Assembly (NCBI GenBank): GCA_947040455.1
Contig: CAMRBN010000004.1
Coordinates: 56,991-120,990 of the forward strand
Direction of reading: 5' to 3'
DNA length: 64,000 bases
Origin: an uncultured Mycoplasma sp.
GTDB taxonomy: Bacteria; Bacillota_I; Bacilli_A; Mycoplasmatales; Metamycoplasmataceae
The stretch's first letter is position 1. Every line of letters starts with the position of its first letter. Both the position numbers and the translations under genes were made by a program. Below the pieces are notes generated by a model. That model saw only the letters and a list, made by a program, of their open reading frames with translations. It made no database searches and was not told the DNA's origin. This document shows positions 1 to 14,060 of the stretch, piece by piece.

Positions 1-1149
1 ATTAGTTTTCATAGTGTTAGATTTTAGTCTTAGAGTTGCAATATTTAGTTCAATATTATTCACTTCTTCTTTTTTATTTCTAACATTTTGAATTGAAGAT
101 TCTCCTCATTTTTTAAAATGTTGAACTTCTGATGAATAAATTTCTAATTGTGATTCCATAGCATTAATTTTTTCTGAATTAGCCACTTGAATTTGCCCAC
201 TAATAATTAATTCTCTTTTTTGTTCTTCATTTTTAAAACGAACTTCTAGGTTATACAAACTTTCGTTTATTTTTTCTAAATCCGCATTTAATTCTCGAAT
301 TTCTTTTTCCAAATTTACTTTGTAATCTAAATTTTGTTCAATAGATATTTCTTGATCTTTAATTCTTGATTCTAAATCTTCTTTTGTTTCTTGAACTCCA
401 ATCAACTCAGCCCTTAATGAATCTAACTTTAAATTAAAATCAGATAAATCATGAACCAACAGTCCCACTTCCACTTCTTTTAACTCTTTTGATTTAGCCA
501 AATAAATTTCAGCTTTAGCAGCTTGTTTTTCTAGTGGTTGTAATTGTTTTTTTAATTCCAAAACAACAGTGTTAATTTTTTCTAAAGATTCTTGCGTTTT
601 TTCTAGTTTTCTTAAGGCTTCAATTTTTTTAGATTTATACTTGCTAGTTCCAGCGGCATCTTCCAAAATTCCTCTTCTTTGTTCTGGAGTTGCTTGAGCA
701 ATATCAGAAACTGTACCTTGAGATATTATTGCTAATGATGATTTAGAAATACCTGATTCTAAAGCGATTTCTCTAATGTCTCTATATCTTGCTATTTGAT
801 CATTAATATAATAAGTATTCCCTGATTTTCCTCTTTCAAGAACTCTGGAAATAGTAAATATTTTATGAGGAATAGATAATTTACCTTCTGAATTGTCAAA
901 TGTTAAAGTTACTTCACACTTACTTTGTTCTTTTTCTGTTCTAGAACCAGCAAAAATAATATCTTCCATATTATCACCACGAAGAGCCTTGAATGATTGT
1001 TCTCCTAGAACTCATTTAATTGCATCATTAATATTGCTTTTCCCTGAACCATTTGGTCCAACAATGCCAACAACTCCGCCATTAAATTTTAAAGTTATTT
1101 TATCTGCAAATGATTTGAAGCCTTTAGCCTCTACTTTTATTAATTTCAT
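1..1149 (-). CDS. smc: Chromosome segregation protein SMC, N-terminal part (runs off the window start)
   Basis: Reverse-strand reading from ATG at 1149: [52 protein letters not shown]..., Walker A and coiled coil; TGA=Trp. Confidence 0.95.
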
Positions 1150-1254
1150 GTTGTTCCTTTATGAATCTTTATTACATATTAATTATAATAAAATGTTATC
1201 ACATTTATCATTAAAAACAATTATATATAAGAATTATGAAATTTATTTTTTTTG

Positions 1255-1923
1255 CTAATGACTTAACTTTTCCAAAGCATTTTGAGCCGCAAAATTTTCA
1301 GCTATTTTCTTAGTTTTACCTTGTCCAACTCCATAACACTTTTCATCATGCATTAATTTAGTTTGAAAATTATTATCAGGTTGTTTAGTTGATATATAAG
1401 ATATCTCTGTTGTGGACTTAGATTGAATTAATTCTTGAAATTTAGTTTTAAAATCTTTAAGATTATGTTTATCTGTTAATTTGATTTTAGGTGTTAAAAA
1501 TTTAGCCAAAAATTTGTCAACAGCTTCATGTCCCAAATCTAAAAACAACGCACCAATAAAAGATTCAAAAAGATCCGCACATATTTTAGATTTATTAATT
1601 AATTCTTCTCTATTATTTGAGCATAATAAATAGTTGTTTAATCCCAACTCTTTAGTTATTTTAGCAAGAGCTATATTGTCTACATTTTTTGATCTAATTT
1701 GTGTTGCTTCACCTACGCCAATTTTCTTAAAATGTTTGAAGATTGTTAAAGTAGATTTTGCTTGAATTATCGAATCACCTAATAACTCTAACATTTCATA
1801 TGATTCAGAATTTTTATGTTCATTTGAATAAGTAGTGTGAGTAACTGCTCTTTGATAGTAATCAATATTTTGATATTCAATTTTATATTTATCTAAAAAA
1901 TCTTTAATTAATAGTCTCTTCAT
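1255..1923 (-). CDS. rnc: Ribonuclease III
   Basis: ORF with SYEMLELLGDSII signature and C-terminal dsRBD; adjacent to smc and plsX as in many Firmicutes/Mollicutes. Confidence 0.95.
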   Translation of the reverse strand: MKRLLIKDFLDKYKIEYQNIDYYQRAVTHTTYSNEHKNSESYEMLELLGDSIIQAKSTLTIFKHFKKIGVGEATQIRSKNVDNIALAKITKELGLNNYLLCSNNREELINKSKICADLFESFIGALFLDLGHEAVDKFLAKFLTPKIKLTDKHNLKDFKTKFQELIQSKSTTEISYISTKQPDNNFQTKLMHDEKCYGVGQGKTKKIAENFAAQNALEKLSH

Positions 1924-2909
1924 TATAAAACCTTTTTAAATTCTTCCAAACCATTTAAATCTAAGCCTTGTTTTATTTGCAACAATGCTCCTTGATATGC
2001 TTTTTCATCTGAAGAACCGTGACATTTAATAACTATTCCATCCACTCCAATAATTCAAGCGGCACCAACGTTACGATAATCCAAATGTTCTTTGATATTG
2101 TTGAAAGCACCCTTTAACAAAAGAGCATTAATTTTTCTAAAAATATTTGAAGTTAAATTATCCTTAATTATTTTTTGAAAATTTAAGATTGCACCTTCCA
2201 TAGATTTTAAAGCAATATTTCCTCCATAACCATCTGAAACAATGACGTCAACATTCCCAACAAGAATATCACGAGCTTCAATAAAACCAACATAATTCAT
2301 TTTGTTTTCATCTTTTAATTTTCTTAACTCTAAATTTGCTGCTTGATGTTCCGGAAAACCTTTATTGTCTTCGGTACCAACATTTAAAATACTGACTTTA
2401 GGGTCTTTAATTTTTAATACTGTTGAAGTGAAAGCAACGCCCAATTTAGCTCATTGCACTAAATGTTCTGCATTAATATATAGATTAGCGCCAACATCCA
2501 ACATTACAAATTTTTTATTCTTAATAATGGTTGGAAAAATAGGCATAAATGCAGGTCTACTAATTCCTTTTAATCTCTTTAGTATGAATATAGATGAAAT
2601 CATCAATCTCGCTGAATCTCCAGAGGAAAGACATCCATTAACTTGGCCTTCTTTTAACATTTTTAATGCGTCTGTCATAGAATTATCATCTAAATGAGCA
2701 TTTCTAATATTTGAAGCTTTATCTAAATCATTAGAATTATGGACAACACTTATTCTTTCATGAGGAATAAGTGTTTTATTAATCAATTCTTTATCTCCAA
2801 TTAAAACTATAGAATAATCTTCATATTTTTGGACAAATTTCATTGAAGCACTAATTGCCCCTTCTACTCCATTGTCATTTCCCATTACATCAAAAGCTAT
2901 TGTTTTCAT
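1923..2909 (-). CDS. plsX: Phosphate acyltransferase PlsX
   Basis: Two co-frame ORFs joined over TGA(Trp); MKTIAFDVMGNDNG..., VIVSDGYGGNIALKSMEG. Confidence 0.93.
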
Positions 2910-2914
2910 AAAAT

Positions 2915-4549
2915 TTATTCCACACTAATCAAAAAATTATAAATAGGTTGATCTCCATTATAAATTTCGACTTCAACATCAAAATTAGAAATAATATATT
3001 TCTCTAATTCATCAGCATCTAATTTTGTTGAATCTGCACCATAATAAATAACAACTATTTCTGCCTGTTTTTTTGATAACATTTCTTTTATTAAAGCTTG
3101 ACCGGCCTTTATAATGTTTCTTTTGCAACCCACAATTTTATTTTCAATCATCATTAAAAATTCACCTTTTTTAACTTTAACACTATTTATTGTTGTATCT
3201 TTAATAGCTGCTGTAATTTGACCAGTAACCAGATTTTTTAATGATGAATCTATTTCTTCTAGATTTTCTTCTAAACTCAATTCAGATGAAAAATTTAACA
3301 TTGCAGTAATTCCTTCTACTTGTGTTTTTGTTGAAAGAACTTTAATGTTTTTATTTTTGATTATTTTCGCTGCTTGTTGAGCTGTCAAAATAATATTTGA
3401 ATTATTAGGTAATATAAAAATATTGTCAGCATTCACAAACTTAATAGCTTCAATAATGTCTTGTGCTGAAGGATTATTTGTTTGACCACCTTCAATAATA
3501 TAATCACATTCATATTCTTTCATTAATTCAATGATTCCAGATCCTGTATTACATGAAATTATGGCCGAAGTTTTTTTCTTAACGTTAGGACTATTGTATA
3601 TTTTTTCTTGCGAAGTAATGTTAGATTTGGTATCTCCTGCTTGAATGGTCATATTTTCAGATTTGATAGCATCAAATTCACCGAATTTTTGTGCATAATT
3701 CAATATTTTCCCTGGTGCTAAAGCATGTATGTGAATTTTCACAATTTCTTCATCTTGAACTACAACAATAGAATTACCTAATTTTGATAAACCCTTGACA
3801 AATTCTGGTTTATTAAATTTTATTATTTGTTCTAATTTTAAAATTAACTCTGTACAATATCCAAATTCTCCATCATAAATTTCTAATTCTCCGGTGAATT
3901 GTTGCATTTGTGCTTCTTCTTTAGAAATTTTAATTGGTTTACCTTTAAAAGATTCTAAAAGACCTTCAAAAATTATGTTTAATCCCTCGCCACCAGAATC
4001 CACAACACCAACTTCTTTTAAAACAGCTAATAAGTTAGGAGTATTGTCGCAACTTATTCTTGCATATTGCAAAGCCAATTCAAAAATATTGATAATATTC
4101 ATTGATGGTTTCACATTTTTTTCTAATTCTTCATATGTTTCTCTAATAACAGTTAGAATAGTTCCTTCAATCGGATTTATTACAGAAGCATATGCCATTT
4201 TAGATGCTTCTTTAAATCCATCGACAATATGGTGAGATTCTATTTGAGTAAGACCTTTTCAACCAACAGAAAAACCTTTAAATATTTGAGAAAGAATGAC
4301 ACCAGAATTTCCTCTTGCACCCAAAAGCATATCTTTAGAAATACCTTGTAATAATTGATTTAAATTATTCGCATTTGTTGTTAATAGTGTATCAGCTGCT
4401 TTTTTAATTGTTGAAGACATATTTGTTCCAGTATCTCCATCAGGAACAGGAAAAACATTCAGTGAATTAATTCTATTTTTGTGATTTTGCATATTGTTGG
4501 AAGCCGAAATGATCGCTTCAGTTCAATCTTTAATTGAAATGTGATTCAT
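2915..4549 (-). CDS. fakA: DAK2 domain fatty acid kinase subunit FakA/YloV-like
   Basis: NVFPVPDGDTGTNMSSTIKKA (DAK2) plus DegV-like C-terminal half; co-frame ORFs joined over TGA. Confidence 0.9.
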
Positions 4550-4848
4550 TATTTAACACCCTTTATATAAATATTAATAGTTCCTAATGTGTAGTTCATT
4601 TTTTGAAAATTAAATTTTATTTTTTGTTTGATTTGTTGAGCAATGTTATTAATAGTGGAATCAATTGAAATGATAATGGCAACATTAAAACTCACAATAT
4701 CATCTTTATCATTTATAGATAAAGATTGAATTCATGTATTCTCATCTTTCAATTCTTTATCAGAATCATCGATATTACAAAAACCTAAAATACCAGGAAT
4801 GCTAGAAAGATTTTTGATGATATTGTTAGACAACAATGATATGTCCAT
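4549..4848 (-). CDS. Asp23/Gls24 family envelope stress protein
   Basis: About 99 aa ORF overlapping the fakA start, in the usual Gls24 position next to a DAK2 gene. Confidence 0.7.
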
Positions 4849-4970
4849 AGCACTTCCTTCTTCAAATTTATAATTTTTTTCTTATAAATTATAACATTAT
4901 AAAACCAAATTTTCACTTAAAATGGTATTTATATATTAAATTTGCATCATTTTATTTTAAAATTAATAAT

Positions 4971-5918
4971 TTATCTCAATGATTGGTCGTAAGGAATACC
5001 CACCGCATTTGGTCTCGTGGCTTTTTTTCCAAAGACAGTCATTGCTATCAACGTTCCTAAATAAGGAATTGTTAATACTAAATATTTATAACTATCATAT
5101 TCTTTGGGAACAAATGAAGAAAAACTATAACTAATACCTAATAGACAAGAAAAAACAGCTGCTGCCAAAACAGCAGGAAGTATTTTTCACTTTCCTATTA
5201 TCATTATGGCTAATGATAAATAACCAAGACCTTCCACTGAACCTTTAAATGTAGATCCACTAGTTCTTGTAGATGTCATAAACATTGCTCCCGCTATTCC
5301 TGCTAATAGACCTGAAATTAAAACTCCTTGTCATTTAAAGTAATTAACATTTATTCCAGCAGCGTCTGATGCTTGTGGATTTTCTCCGATAGATTTCATT
5401 CTTAACCCTCATCTAGTTCTGTTCAACATGATTCATGAAATAATAATTGTTATAATCACTACAAAAGAACTTAAAGAAATAATTCCACTCAATTCTTTTC
5501 TAGCGTTATTTCCTAAAGATAATTCTGGAACACTATAAGACATTTTATTCGCATCACCAAAAATAAACAAAACCGTTAGAGTAATTGCTGTTGCCAAAAT
5601 ATTCATGGCCACACCTGAAATGATATGATTAGCTTTTAATTTAATTGTTGCATATCCATGTAATGATGAAAAAGCTATTCCTGATAAACCTGAAATAATA
5701 AATAAAGGAATTTGTAATCAAGGAGATCCTTCATGCATTCCTTTATTAGAAAAGATGCTAGCAAAAATCATGTAAACGGTTGCGCCAAAGACAATAGTAC
5801 CATTTATTCCAATATTAACAATTCCTACACGCTCAGAAATTATAGCTGCGATAGAACTCAATGCCAGAATTCCAAAATACATAACTGCAATCGTGGTTAT
5901 TGAACTAAATATTTCCAT
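4971..5918 (-). CDS. Nucleoside/BMP-type ABC transporter permease (NupQ-like)
   Basis: Co-frame ORFs 4971-5168 and 5718-5918 joined over TGA; ALSSIAAIISERVGIVNIGINGTIVFGA typical of the second permease. Confidence 0.88.
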
Positions 5919-8262
5919 TATCTTTTCCTTCCTTATTTTTCAATGAATATTTCCTTTTTTTTATTTCCTCTTTTTTCAATTCATAATTTTGAATAATTAT
6001 GTTTCTTTGTTCATAAAATTTATTTTTATTTTCTATCTTTAATTTTTTTGATGGATCTTTATCTTTATTATTATTATTTTTTAGCTCCTCTTTTTGCAAT
6101 TCATAATTTTTAATAAGTATTCTTTTTTGTTCATAAAATTTATTTTGATTTTCTGTTTTTAATTTTTTCAACGAATCTTTATCTTTATTATTATTTAGTT
6201 CCTCTGTTTGCAATTCATAGTTTTTAATAAGTATTCTTTTTTGTTCATAAAATTTATTTTTATTTTCTGTTTTTAATTTTTTCAACGAATCTTTATCTTT
6301 ATTATTATTATTTTTTAGTTCCTTTTTTTGCAATGCATAATTCTTAATAAGTATTCTTTTTTGTTCATAAAATTTATTTTTATTTTCTGTTTTTAATTTT
6401 TTTAATGGATCTTTTTGCAATTCATAATTTTTAATAAGTATTCTTTTTTGTTCGTAAAATTTATTTTTATTTTCTATCTTTAATTTTTTTGATGAATCTT
6501 TTTTATTTTTTAGTTCCTCTTTTTGCAATTCATAGTTTTCAATAAGCATTCTTCTTTGTTCATAAAATTTATTTTGATTTTCTATCTTTAATTTTTTTGA
6601 TGGATCTTTTTGATTTTTTAGTTCCTCTTTTTTCAATTCATAATTTTGAATAATTATGTTTCTTTGTTCATAAAATTTATTTTTATTTTCTATTTTTAAA
6701 TTTTTTGATGAACCCTTCAATATAGCAACTTCATAATATTTATTAACAAATAATTCATCATCTTTTTCTTTTTTAATTAATGATATTTCTGAGAAAAATT
6801 TTTGTTGTTGTTCCTCTGATATACTTGTTAAAATGTCATGCCTAGTAGTTAATTTTTTTCAAGCTTCTTTTTTTGAAATTGTTTTTTTAGACATTTGTTT
6901 CCAAATCTCTTTCTTGGAAATAGAAGCAGAATTAGCAAGTAATTCATCATCTAAAGATTCTTTTCTTTTAATTGATTTTTCTTTAATTTCTTTTCATTTT
7001 ATTGCATTTTCAGAACGCAAAATTTTAATAGTATTATTGTTCTCTTGTTCAATTTTTCTTATTTTCTTTTTTGCTATAAAATATTCTTGAAATAATAATT
7101 TATAATGTGGATCTTTCCAATAAATGTATTGATTTTTAATGAGTGTATATATTTTGAACTTTTCAAATACTACGCCTATAGCAGCAACATAAATTATAAT
7201 ACCAAACATAATTTGAGCAAAGTCTTCTGTTAATGGTGGAAATAAAGGTTTTAATGAACCCCCACCCAATTTAATAATCGCAAATAATATTGATGCAATT
7301 CCAATGCCAAAAGAATTATTGTATACGAGTAAAGCAATAGCGATAGTATCAAAACCCATAGTGTTGGGTTCACTTTTTGCACTTATAACACCGAGTTCTG
7401 TATAATATAAAAATCCCGCTAATCCTGAAAGGGCTCCGGAAATAGACATTATTACAATAATCATAACTTTAGCATTAGAACCTGCATATTTTGATGCATC
7501 TTTATTCATAGCTAACATTTTCATTTTATATCCCAAAGTTGTTTTTGCAAATACAAATCACATAATGAAAATCATAACAACACCAAAAATTGATAACAAG
7601 GCTAATCAACCACTTGTTTGAAAAAAATCTGGCATGTTAAATATTTCCGTTTGATTTTGTGCAATACTTTGTGAACTAACTAATCCAGGAATATCACTTT
7701 GAATAATAAATTTGATAATATAAAAAACTATTCAGTTTAATAAAATTGTGGAAACTACTTCATTAACTTTTAAAAATGCCTTCAAAACTCCGACAACCAT
7801 TGCAACTAAGGCTCCTGAAACCATTGATAATAAAATTGACAATACAATAGTACCGCCATTAATTCCGACCAATTTTAAAATTAAAATAGAAGTAATTCCA
7901 CCTGCCATCATTTGACCCGAAACACCAATATTAAAAATACCGGATTTAAAACATAGTGCCGTTCCTAAAGTAGCAACAACAAAAACTATTGTAGTAGTAA
8001 TAAATCCAACATTCTGTGCAATAGCATCACTAAAAATAACTTCAAAAACTTCAAATGGATTGTTTCCTGTTATAGCAATGATTAATGTACTAGCTAAAAC
8101 TCCAAACAGTAAAGCTCACAAAGAATTATAAAGACGGCGGCGACCATTAACTTCTTTTTCACTTGACAAATGATTCTTCACACTAGAAAAAGTAAATTTA
8201 TTCTTCAAACTAGAAAAAGCAAATTTATTCTTCATATCAGAAAAATTAAATTTATTTTTCAT
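5905..8262 (-). CDS. Nucleoside/BMP-type ABC transporter permease (NupP-like) with a long repetitive charged C-terminal extension
   Basis: Permease core (CFKSGIFNIGVSGQMMAGG...) stays in one open frame through 6994 (TGA=Trp) into ORF 5905-6720; I read 6721-6996 codon by codon and found no TAA/TAG. Confidence 0.85.
5930..6720 (-). repeat. Coding tandem repeat, 7 copies of a ~30-40 aa unit (KLKxENKNKFYEQKRILIKNYELQKEELKNNNNKDKD)
   Basis: Seven KFYEQ-containing units counted in the translated ORF. Confidence 0.9.
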
Positions 8263-9796
8263 ATAGTTCTCCTGTCTGATCTAAACCTGCCATCAATAAT
8301 CCTATTTCTTTTCTTTCAAATTCTGGAGCTGGTTTAAGACCAACTATTTGACCCTTATTCATCACAGCAATTGTGTCTGCCAATGAAATAATTTCATCTA
8401 ATTCATACGAAATTAATAAAACTGCTTTTCCTTTTTCTTTTTCCTTCAATATTTCTTCATGAATCATATTGATTGCACCTATATCCAACCCTCTTGTAGG
8501 TTGTACAATAACAATTAAATCATGATCAGTTAACATTTCTCTACCAACAATTGCTTTTTGTTGATTTCCACCAGATAAAGATCTAGCTATTGAATTTCCT
8601 TCTCTTGAACCACGAACATCATATTTTTCAATAATATTATGTGAAAAGTTTTTTTTCGATTTGTTATTAATAATAAAATTTTTAGAAAATTTTTTATCAT
8701 GTAAATTTCTTATTATCGAATTCTCATTAATATCAAAATCAAGAATCAATCCATGTTTGTGTCTATCTCCAGGAACTACCGAAATAAAGTTTTTATTTTT
8801 TTCTTTGGAAGAAAAGTTAGTTATGTCTTTAAATTCAGCATCTAAGTGATTTCTTAAAAATATCTTACCTTCTTTAGGTTGTAATATTCCTGAAAGGATA
8901 TATTCTAAATCTTCTTGTCCGTTTCCAGCAACTCCAGCAATTGCCAAAATTTCTCCAGCATGAATTTCTAAATTTAAATTTTTTAATTTTTCACCAGCAC
9001 AAACATTTTCTAACTTTAAAATTACTTTGTCAGAATGATCATGTTTTTGATTCTTAGAATGAACAACATTTTGACCAACCATTTCATTAGCAATATCTAC
9101 TGTAGTGATGTTTTCTAATGATTCATAATGCTTCATAACTTTGCCATGTCTAATAACAGTTACTTCATCAGAAACTTTCATTACTTCTCACAATTTATGA
9201 GAAATAAAAAGAATTGTTTTTCCATTATCTTTTAAAAATTTTAAGATTATTAAAAAATCATCTATTTCTTTTGGCGCTAGCACAGCAGTAGGTTCATCAA
9301 AAATCAATATATCTGAATCTCTATATAACATTTTAATAATTTCTATTTTTTGTTGTGTAACAATTGTTGCTTTAGATGTCAATTGGTGTAAATCAAAAAA
9401 TAATCCGAATTTTTTTTGTATCAATTTTATTTTAACTAATGATGTTTTTCTATCTAAAAAACCATTTTTTTGAAATTCAGCACCTAAAATAATATTCTCA
9501 AAATTAGTATAATTACCCACCAATTTAAAATGTTGGTGTACCATACCTATACCTATATCGTTTGCTTGATTTGGTCCATTAATTACCAAAGGAGAACCAT
9601 TAATTTTAATGGTTCCATAAGTTGGTTTGTAAATTCCAAACAAAATCGACATTAGTGTTGATTTACCTGCACCATTTTCGCCAACTAAAGCATGAATGGT
9701 GCCTTTCTTAATGGCAATATTTATATTATCATTTGCCTTGATTCCAGGAAATTCTTTGGTGATATTCACCATTTCTACAACTACTTGTTTTTCCAT
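8252..9796 (-). CDS. Nucleoside/BMP-type ABC transporter ATP-binding protein (two ABC domains, NupO-like)
   Basis: GENGAGKSTLMSILFG Walker A, LSGGNQQKAIVGREM signature; co-frame ORFs joined; start MEKQVVV. Confidence 0.93.
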
Positions 9797-9800
9797 ATAA

Positions 9801-11123
9801 TTAAGAATTAATACCCTCAATAATTTTATCTAGTAGCATTTGGTTGTTATCTGAATTAATCATAGATTCAAATTGAGGTTTCGTTTTTTTGAATTCTTCC
9901 ATAGCATTTTTTAAAGATAAATTTGCTTTATTAGCTTCTTCACCTGCAAGAGTTGAAGATGAATAACCCACAAATCCTTTATCAAAACCATAAGCAATGA
10001 ATTGACTTTTTTGTTTTTCTACAAAATCTTTTTGAAAGCCAACATCTGTTATTCCTGTTTCCGAAACAAAATCTAAAGGAATTCCTGACAACATAACCAC
10101 CGTTTTATAAATAGCCATGGCCACTTTTTTCTCTATTGAAGAAAAAAACATACTTTTTTCTTGTGGAAAAGCTAGCGATTGATTTGTATCAACCCCAATA
10201 ACCATCTGAGAACTTTTTTTATCTTTTATATCGTCTATAGCCACATCTATTAAACCACCTGCAACAGGCAAGATTATTTGAGCTGATTCTTTGCTTGTAC
10301 CTATAAGATCAACTACTTTACCAATAGTGCCAGCTGAAGAAGGATCAAAACCAGTAGTTAAATCTATAGTGGATGCTTGTGCATTTCCTGAATAGAATTT
10401 TACTTTTTTAAGCGGATTAGCTGTATTTCAATCTAACATGCCTTGTAAAAAACCATTATTAAAATCGGTTACACCTTCAAAAACACCACCACCAAATGAA
10501 GAAAGATGAGGTGGTTTATTGGAGGATGATAAATACTCTGAAGCTGCATAACCAACTACTCAAGAAGCTTCCTGAGATTCAAAACCTAAACCAAAAAATT
10601 GCCCTTGAGGGACAAAACTTACGCCATCTCAATCAACTCCAACAACAACTGCTTCTAAAGCTATAAATTTTGCTTGATTGTCAGATTGTTTTAATCAAGA
10701 TTTAAAAATATCTATGTGTTGAAAACCTGTTAAAATTCAAGTTTTATAACCACCAGATAACGCTTGATCATACATAGGAGATAATTTGGAATTTTCTGTT
10801 GTTTCTCTGTAAGTAATTGTTTCTTTGTCTGTAATTTTTGCTTGCTCTTTAAAAACTTGCAAAGCTCCTCAAGTTTCTTGATTAAATGATTTATCATTAA
10901 CTAAAGCCCCAGCAGTAATTAACATTGTTTTTCTGTTCATACTAATGGGATCATCATTCAATTTATTTGTAATTTTTTCGCCATAATATGTTTTTGTTGC
11001 TTGTGATATATCCACATTAAAAATTTCTCCATTATTAGTTGAACATGAAGTAAAAAGAATTGTCGAAGGAATAATTGCTGTAATTAAAAAACCTAAAGAT
11101 AATACTTTTTTAATTTTTAACAT
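9801..11123 (-). CDS. BMP family nucleoside-binding lipoprotein, copy 1
   Basis: Lipobox ...STILFTSCS; co-frame ORFs 9801-10271 and 10869-11144. Confidence 0.88.
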
Positions 11124-11238
11124 ATTTTCGCTCCCTTTGAACATTTAAACCCAATAATTATTATAAAGTTTTATTTTTGTTATTTATTTATTTTTTTGTT
11201 ATTTTTACATAACAAAAAAATATATTATTAATATATTT

Positions 11239-12555
11239 TTATGAATTTATTTTTACAATTAAAGCATTAAGTGCTAGTTGATTTTTAGTTGGATCTACCA
11301 TACTTACAAATACAGGTTTTTTAGTATCAAAAAGTTGACGAGCTTCTTCTAAAAATGTATTTACTTTAGTTGAATCATCAGAATGAGATAATGTTGAAGG
11401 AGAATATCCTACCAATCCTTTATCAAACCCATATTCTACATATGCATTTTCTTGATTTGCTATGAAAGTTGATTCAAATCCAGCATCATTAGTTGTAGCA
11501 TTGCTAAAATCTAAGGGAATATCAGCTAAAAGTATTAGCGCTTTATAAACAGCTACAGCTACTTTCTTTTCAACTGATGAAAAGAATTTTCCTTTATCAC
11601 TCGGAAATGCTAATGATTGATTAGTGTCAACTCCAATAATCATTTGTGGGCTTTTTTTATCTTTTATATCATCTACTGTGATTGTAGTCAATGTACCTGC
11701 CACAGGTAAAATAATTTGAGGAACATCAGCACCTGTGCCAACAATGCCTTCAATCAATTGTTTTGCTTCAGGAGTATCTAAAAAACCAGTACTTAAATTA
11801 ATAGAGTTGGCTGGCTTATTACCTGAATAGAATTTTACTTTTTTATTCGGATTAGCTGTATTTCAATCTAACATGCCTTGTAAAAAACCATTATTGAAAT
11901 TAGTTACACCTTCAAAAACACCACCACCAAACGAAGAAAGATATGGTTTGTCTGTAGTTGATAAAAATTTAGAAGCTGCATAACCAACTACTCAAGAAGC
12001 TTCTTGAGATTTAAATCCTAAACCAAAAAATTGTCCTTTTGGTATGAATGATGAACCATTTCAATCAACTCCAACAACAATTGCTTTAGACGCTATGAAT
12101 TTTTCTGTATTTCCAGATCTAGCTAATCATGTTTTAAATAATTCTTCTTGTTGGAATCCTGTCAATACTCATGTTTTGTATCCATCAGATAATGCTTTAT
12201 CATACACAGAAGGCAACTCTGAGTCATTATCTGTTGTTCTAAAAGTAATTGTTTTATTTTCAGTAATTCCCGCTTGTTTCTTATATAGTAACATTGATTC
12301 TCAAACAGATTGATTGAAAGATTTATCATCTACACGTCCTGCAGCTGTAATTAACATTGTTTTTCTATCTGTTTTTTCTGGGGCTTCTGATGCTTTTGCA
12401 GTAATTTTTTCGCCATAGTAATTTGATGTTTCTTCTGAAATACCCATATCAAAAGGGTATTCATCGCTAGTACTACATGATGTCAAAAGAAGTGCGGCAG
12501 GAACAATACCTGTCAATAGCAATCCTCCTAATAATTTTTTTGAAATAAAATTCAT
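11239..12555 (-). CDS. BMP family lipoprotein, copy 2
   Basis: Paralog of the preceding gene; MNFISKKLLGGLLLTGIVPAALLLTSCS; MIIGVDTNQSLAFPSDKGKFFSSVEKKVAVAVYKA. Confidence 0.88.
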
Positions 12556-12633
12556 ATTTTCTCTTTTCTTATATCTTGTAAATGATTATTATATTTATAT
12601 TAAGTAATAACATTATAAATTAAATTTATTTTT

Positions 12634-13947
12634 TTATAAATTTATTTTTTTAATTATGTCATCAAGTATTTTTTGATTTTCAGCTGCGTTTGTCATATTT
12701 GCAAATTCAGGTGGTGTGGTTTGAAAAATTTCATAAGATTCTCTTAAAAATTTATTTGCTTGAACTACATTAGATCCAGATAGGGTTGAAGAAGAATATG
12801 CTACCAATCCCTTATCAAATCCATATTTCACAAATGCATTTGTTTGACCTTCTACAAAAGTTCCTTCAAATCCAACATCATTAGTTGCACAACTTTTATA
12901 ATCTAATGGAATTCCAGCCAATAGTATTATTGCTTTATAAACACCTACAGCAATTTTCTTTTCAACTGATGAAAAGAATTTTCCTTTGTCGTTTGGAAAT
13001 GCCAATGACTGATTCGCATCAACTCCAATGACCATTTGCGAACTTTTTTTATCATTAATATTATCTATTGTGGTTGTAGTTAATGAACCTGAAACAGGTA
13101 AAATAATTTGAGGAACATCTTCGCCAATACCAACGATATCTTCAACAGTTTGAATCGCTTCAGGAGTAACTAAAAAACCAGTATTTAAATTAATAGAGTC
13201 GGCTTGTTTATTCCCTGAATAGAATTTTACTTTTTTATTCGGATTAGCTGTATTTCAATCTAACATGCCTTGTAAAAAACCATTATTGAAATCGGTGACA
13301 CCATCAAAAATACCACCACCAAATGAAGAAAGATATGGTTTATCTGTAGTTGATAAAAATTTAGAAGCTGCATAGCCAACTACTCATGATGGTTCTTGAG
13401 TTTTAAAACCCAATCCTAAAAATTGACCTTTTGGTATGAATGATGAACCGTCTCAATCAACTCCAACAACAATTGCTTTAGATGCTATGAATTTTTCTTG
13501 ATTATCAGATTGTTTTAATCAAGATTCAAATAATGGACCTTGTTGAAAACTTGTTAAAACTCATGTTTTGTATCCTCCAGATAATGCTTGATCGTACATA
13601 GCAGACAACATTGCGTCTTCCGTTGTTGTTCTATAAGTAATGGTTTCTTTATCTGTAATTCCTGCTTGCTCCTTATATAGCAACATTGCTTCTCAAACAG
13701 ATTGATTGAAAGATTTATCATTCACAAGTCCCCCTGCTGTAATTAGCATGGTTTTTCTAATTACTTTTTCTGGAGCAACAAATGATTGTTCAGTAATTTT
13801 TTCACCATAGTATTTTTCTGTTTCTTCTGAAATACCTATATCAAAAGGTTCTTCATTTATGGCACTACAAGATGTAAAAAGAAGTGTGGCTGGCACAACG
13901 CTTGCCAACAACAATCCCCCTAATAATTTTTTTGAAATAAAATTCAT
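12634..13947 (-). CDS. BMP family lipoprotein, copy 3
   Basis: Paralog; same frame over TGA codons; lipobox TLLFTSCS. Confidence 0.88.
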
Positions 13948-14060
13948 ATTTTCTCCTTTGTTATTTAATTAGTATTATAAATATTAATTCATAGAGCATT
14001 AATATTTATTGTTATTTTTTTATAACAAAAATTAATTCATCACTATTCATTAATACTTTT

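Noticed and set aside
893-1258. + strand ORF of 121 aa
   Set aside because: Antisense to smc; no recognisable domain.
5930-6720. Separate repetitive secreted protein or CRISPR-like array
   Set aside because: In frame with the upstream permease and coding; no alternating unique spacers.
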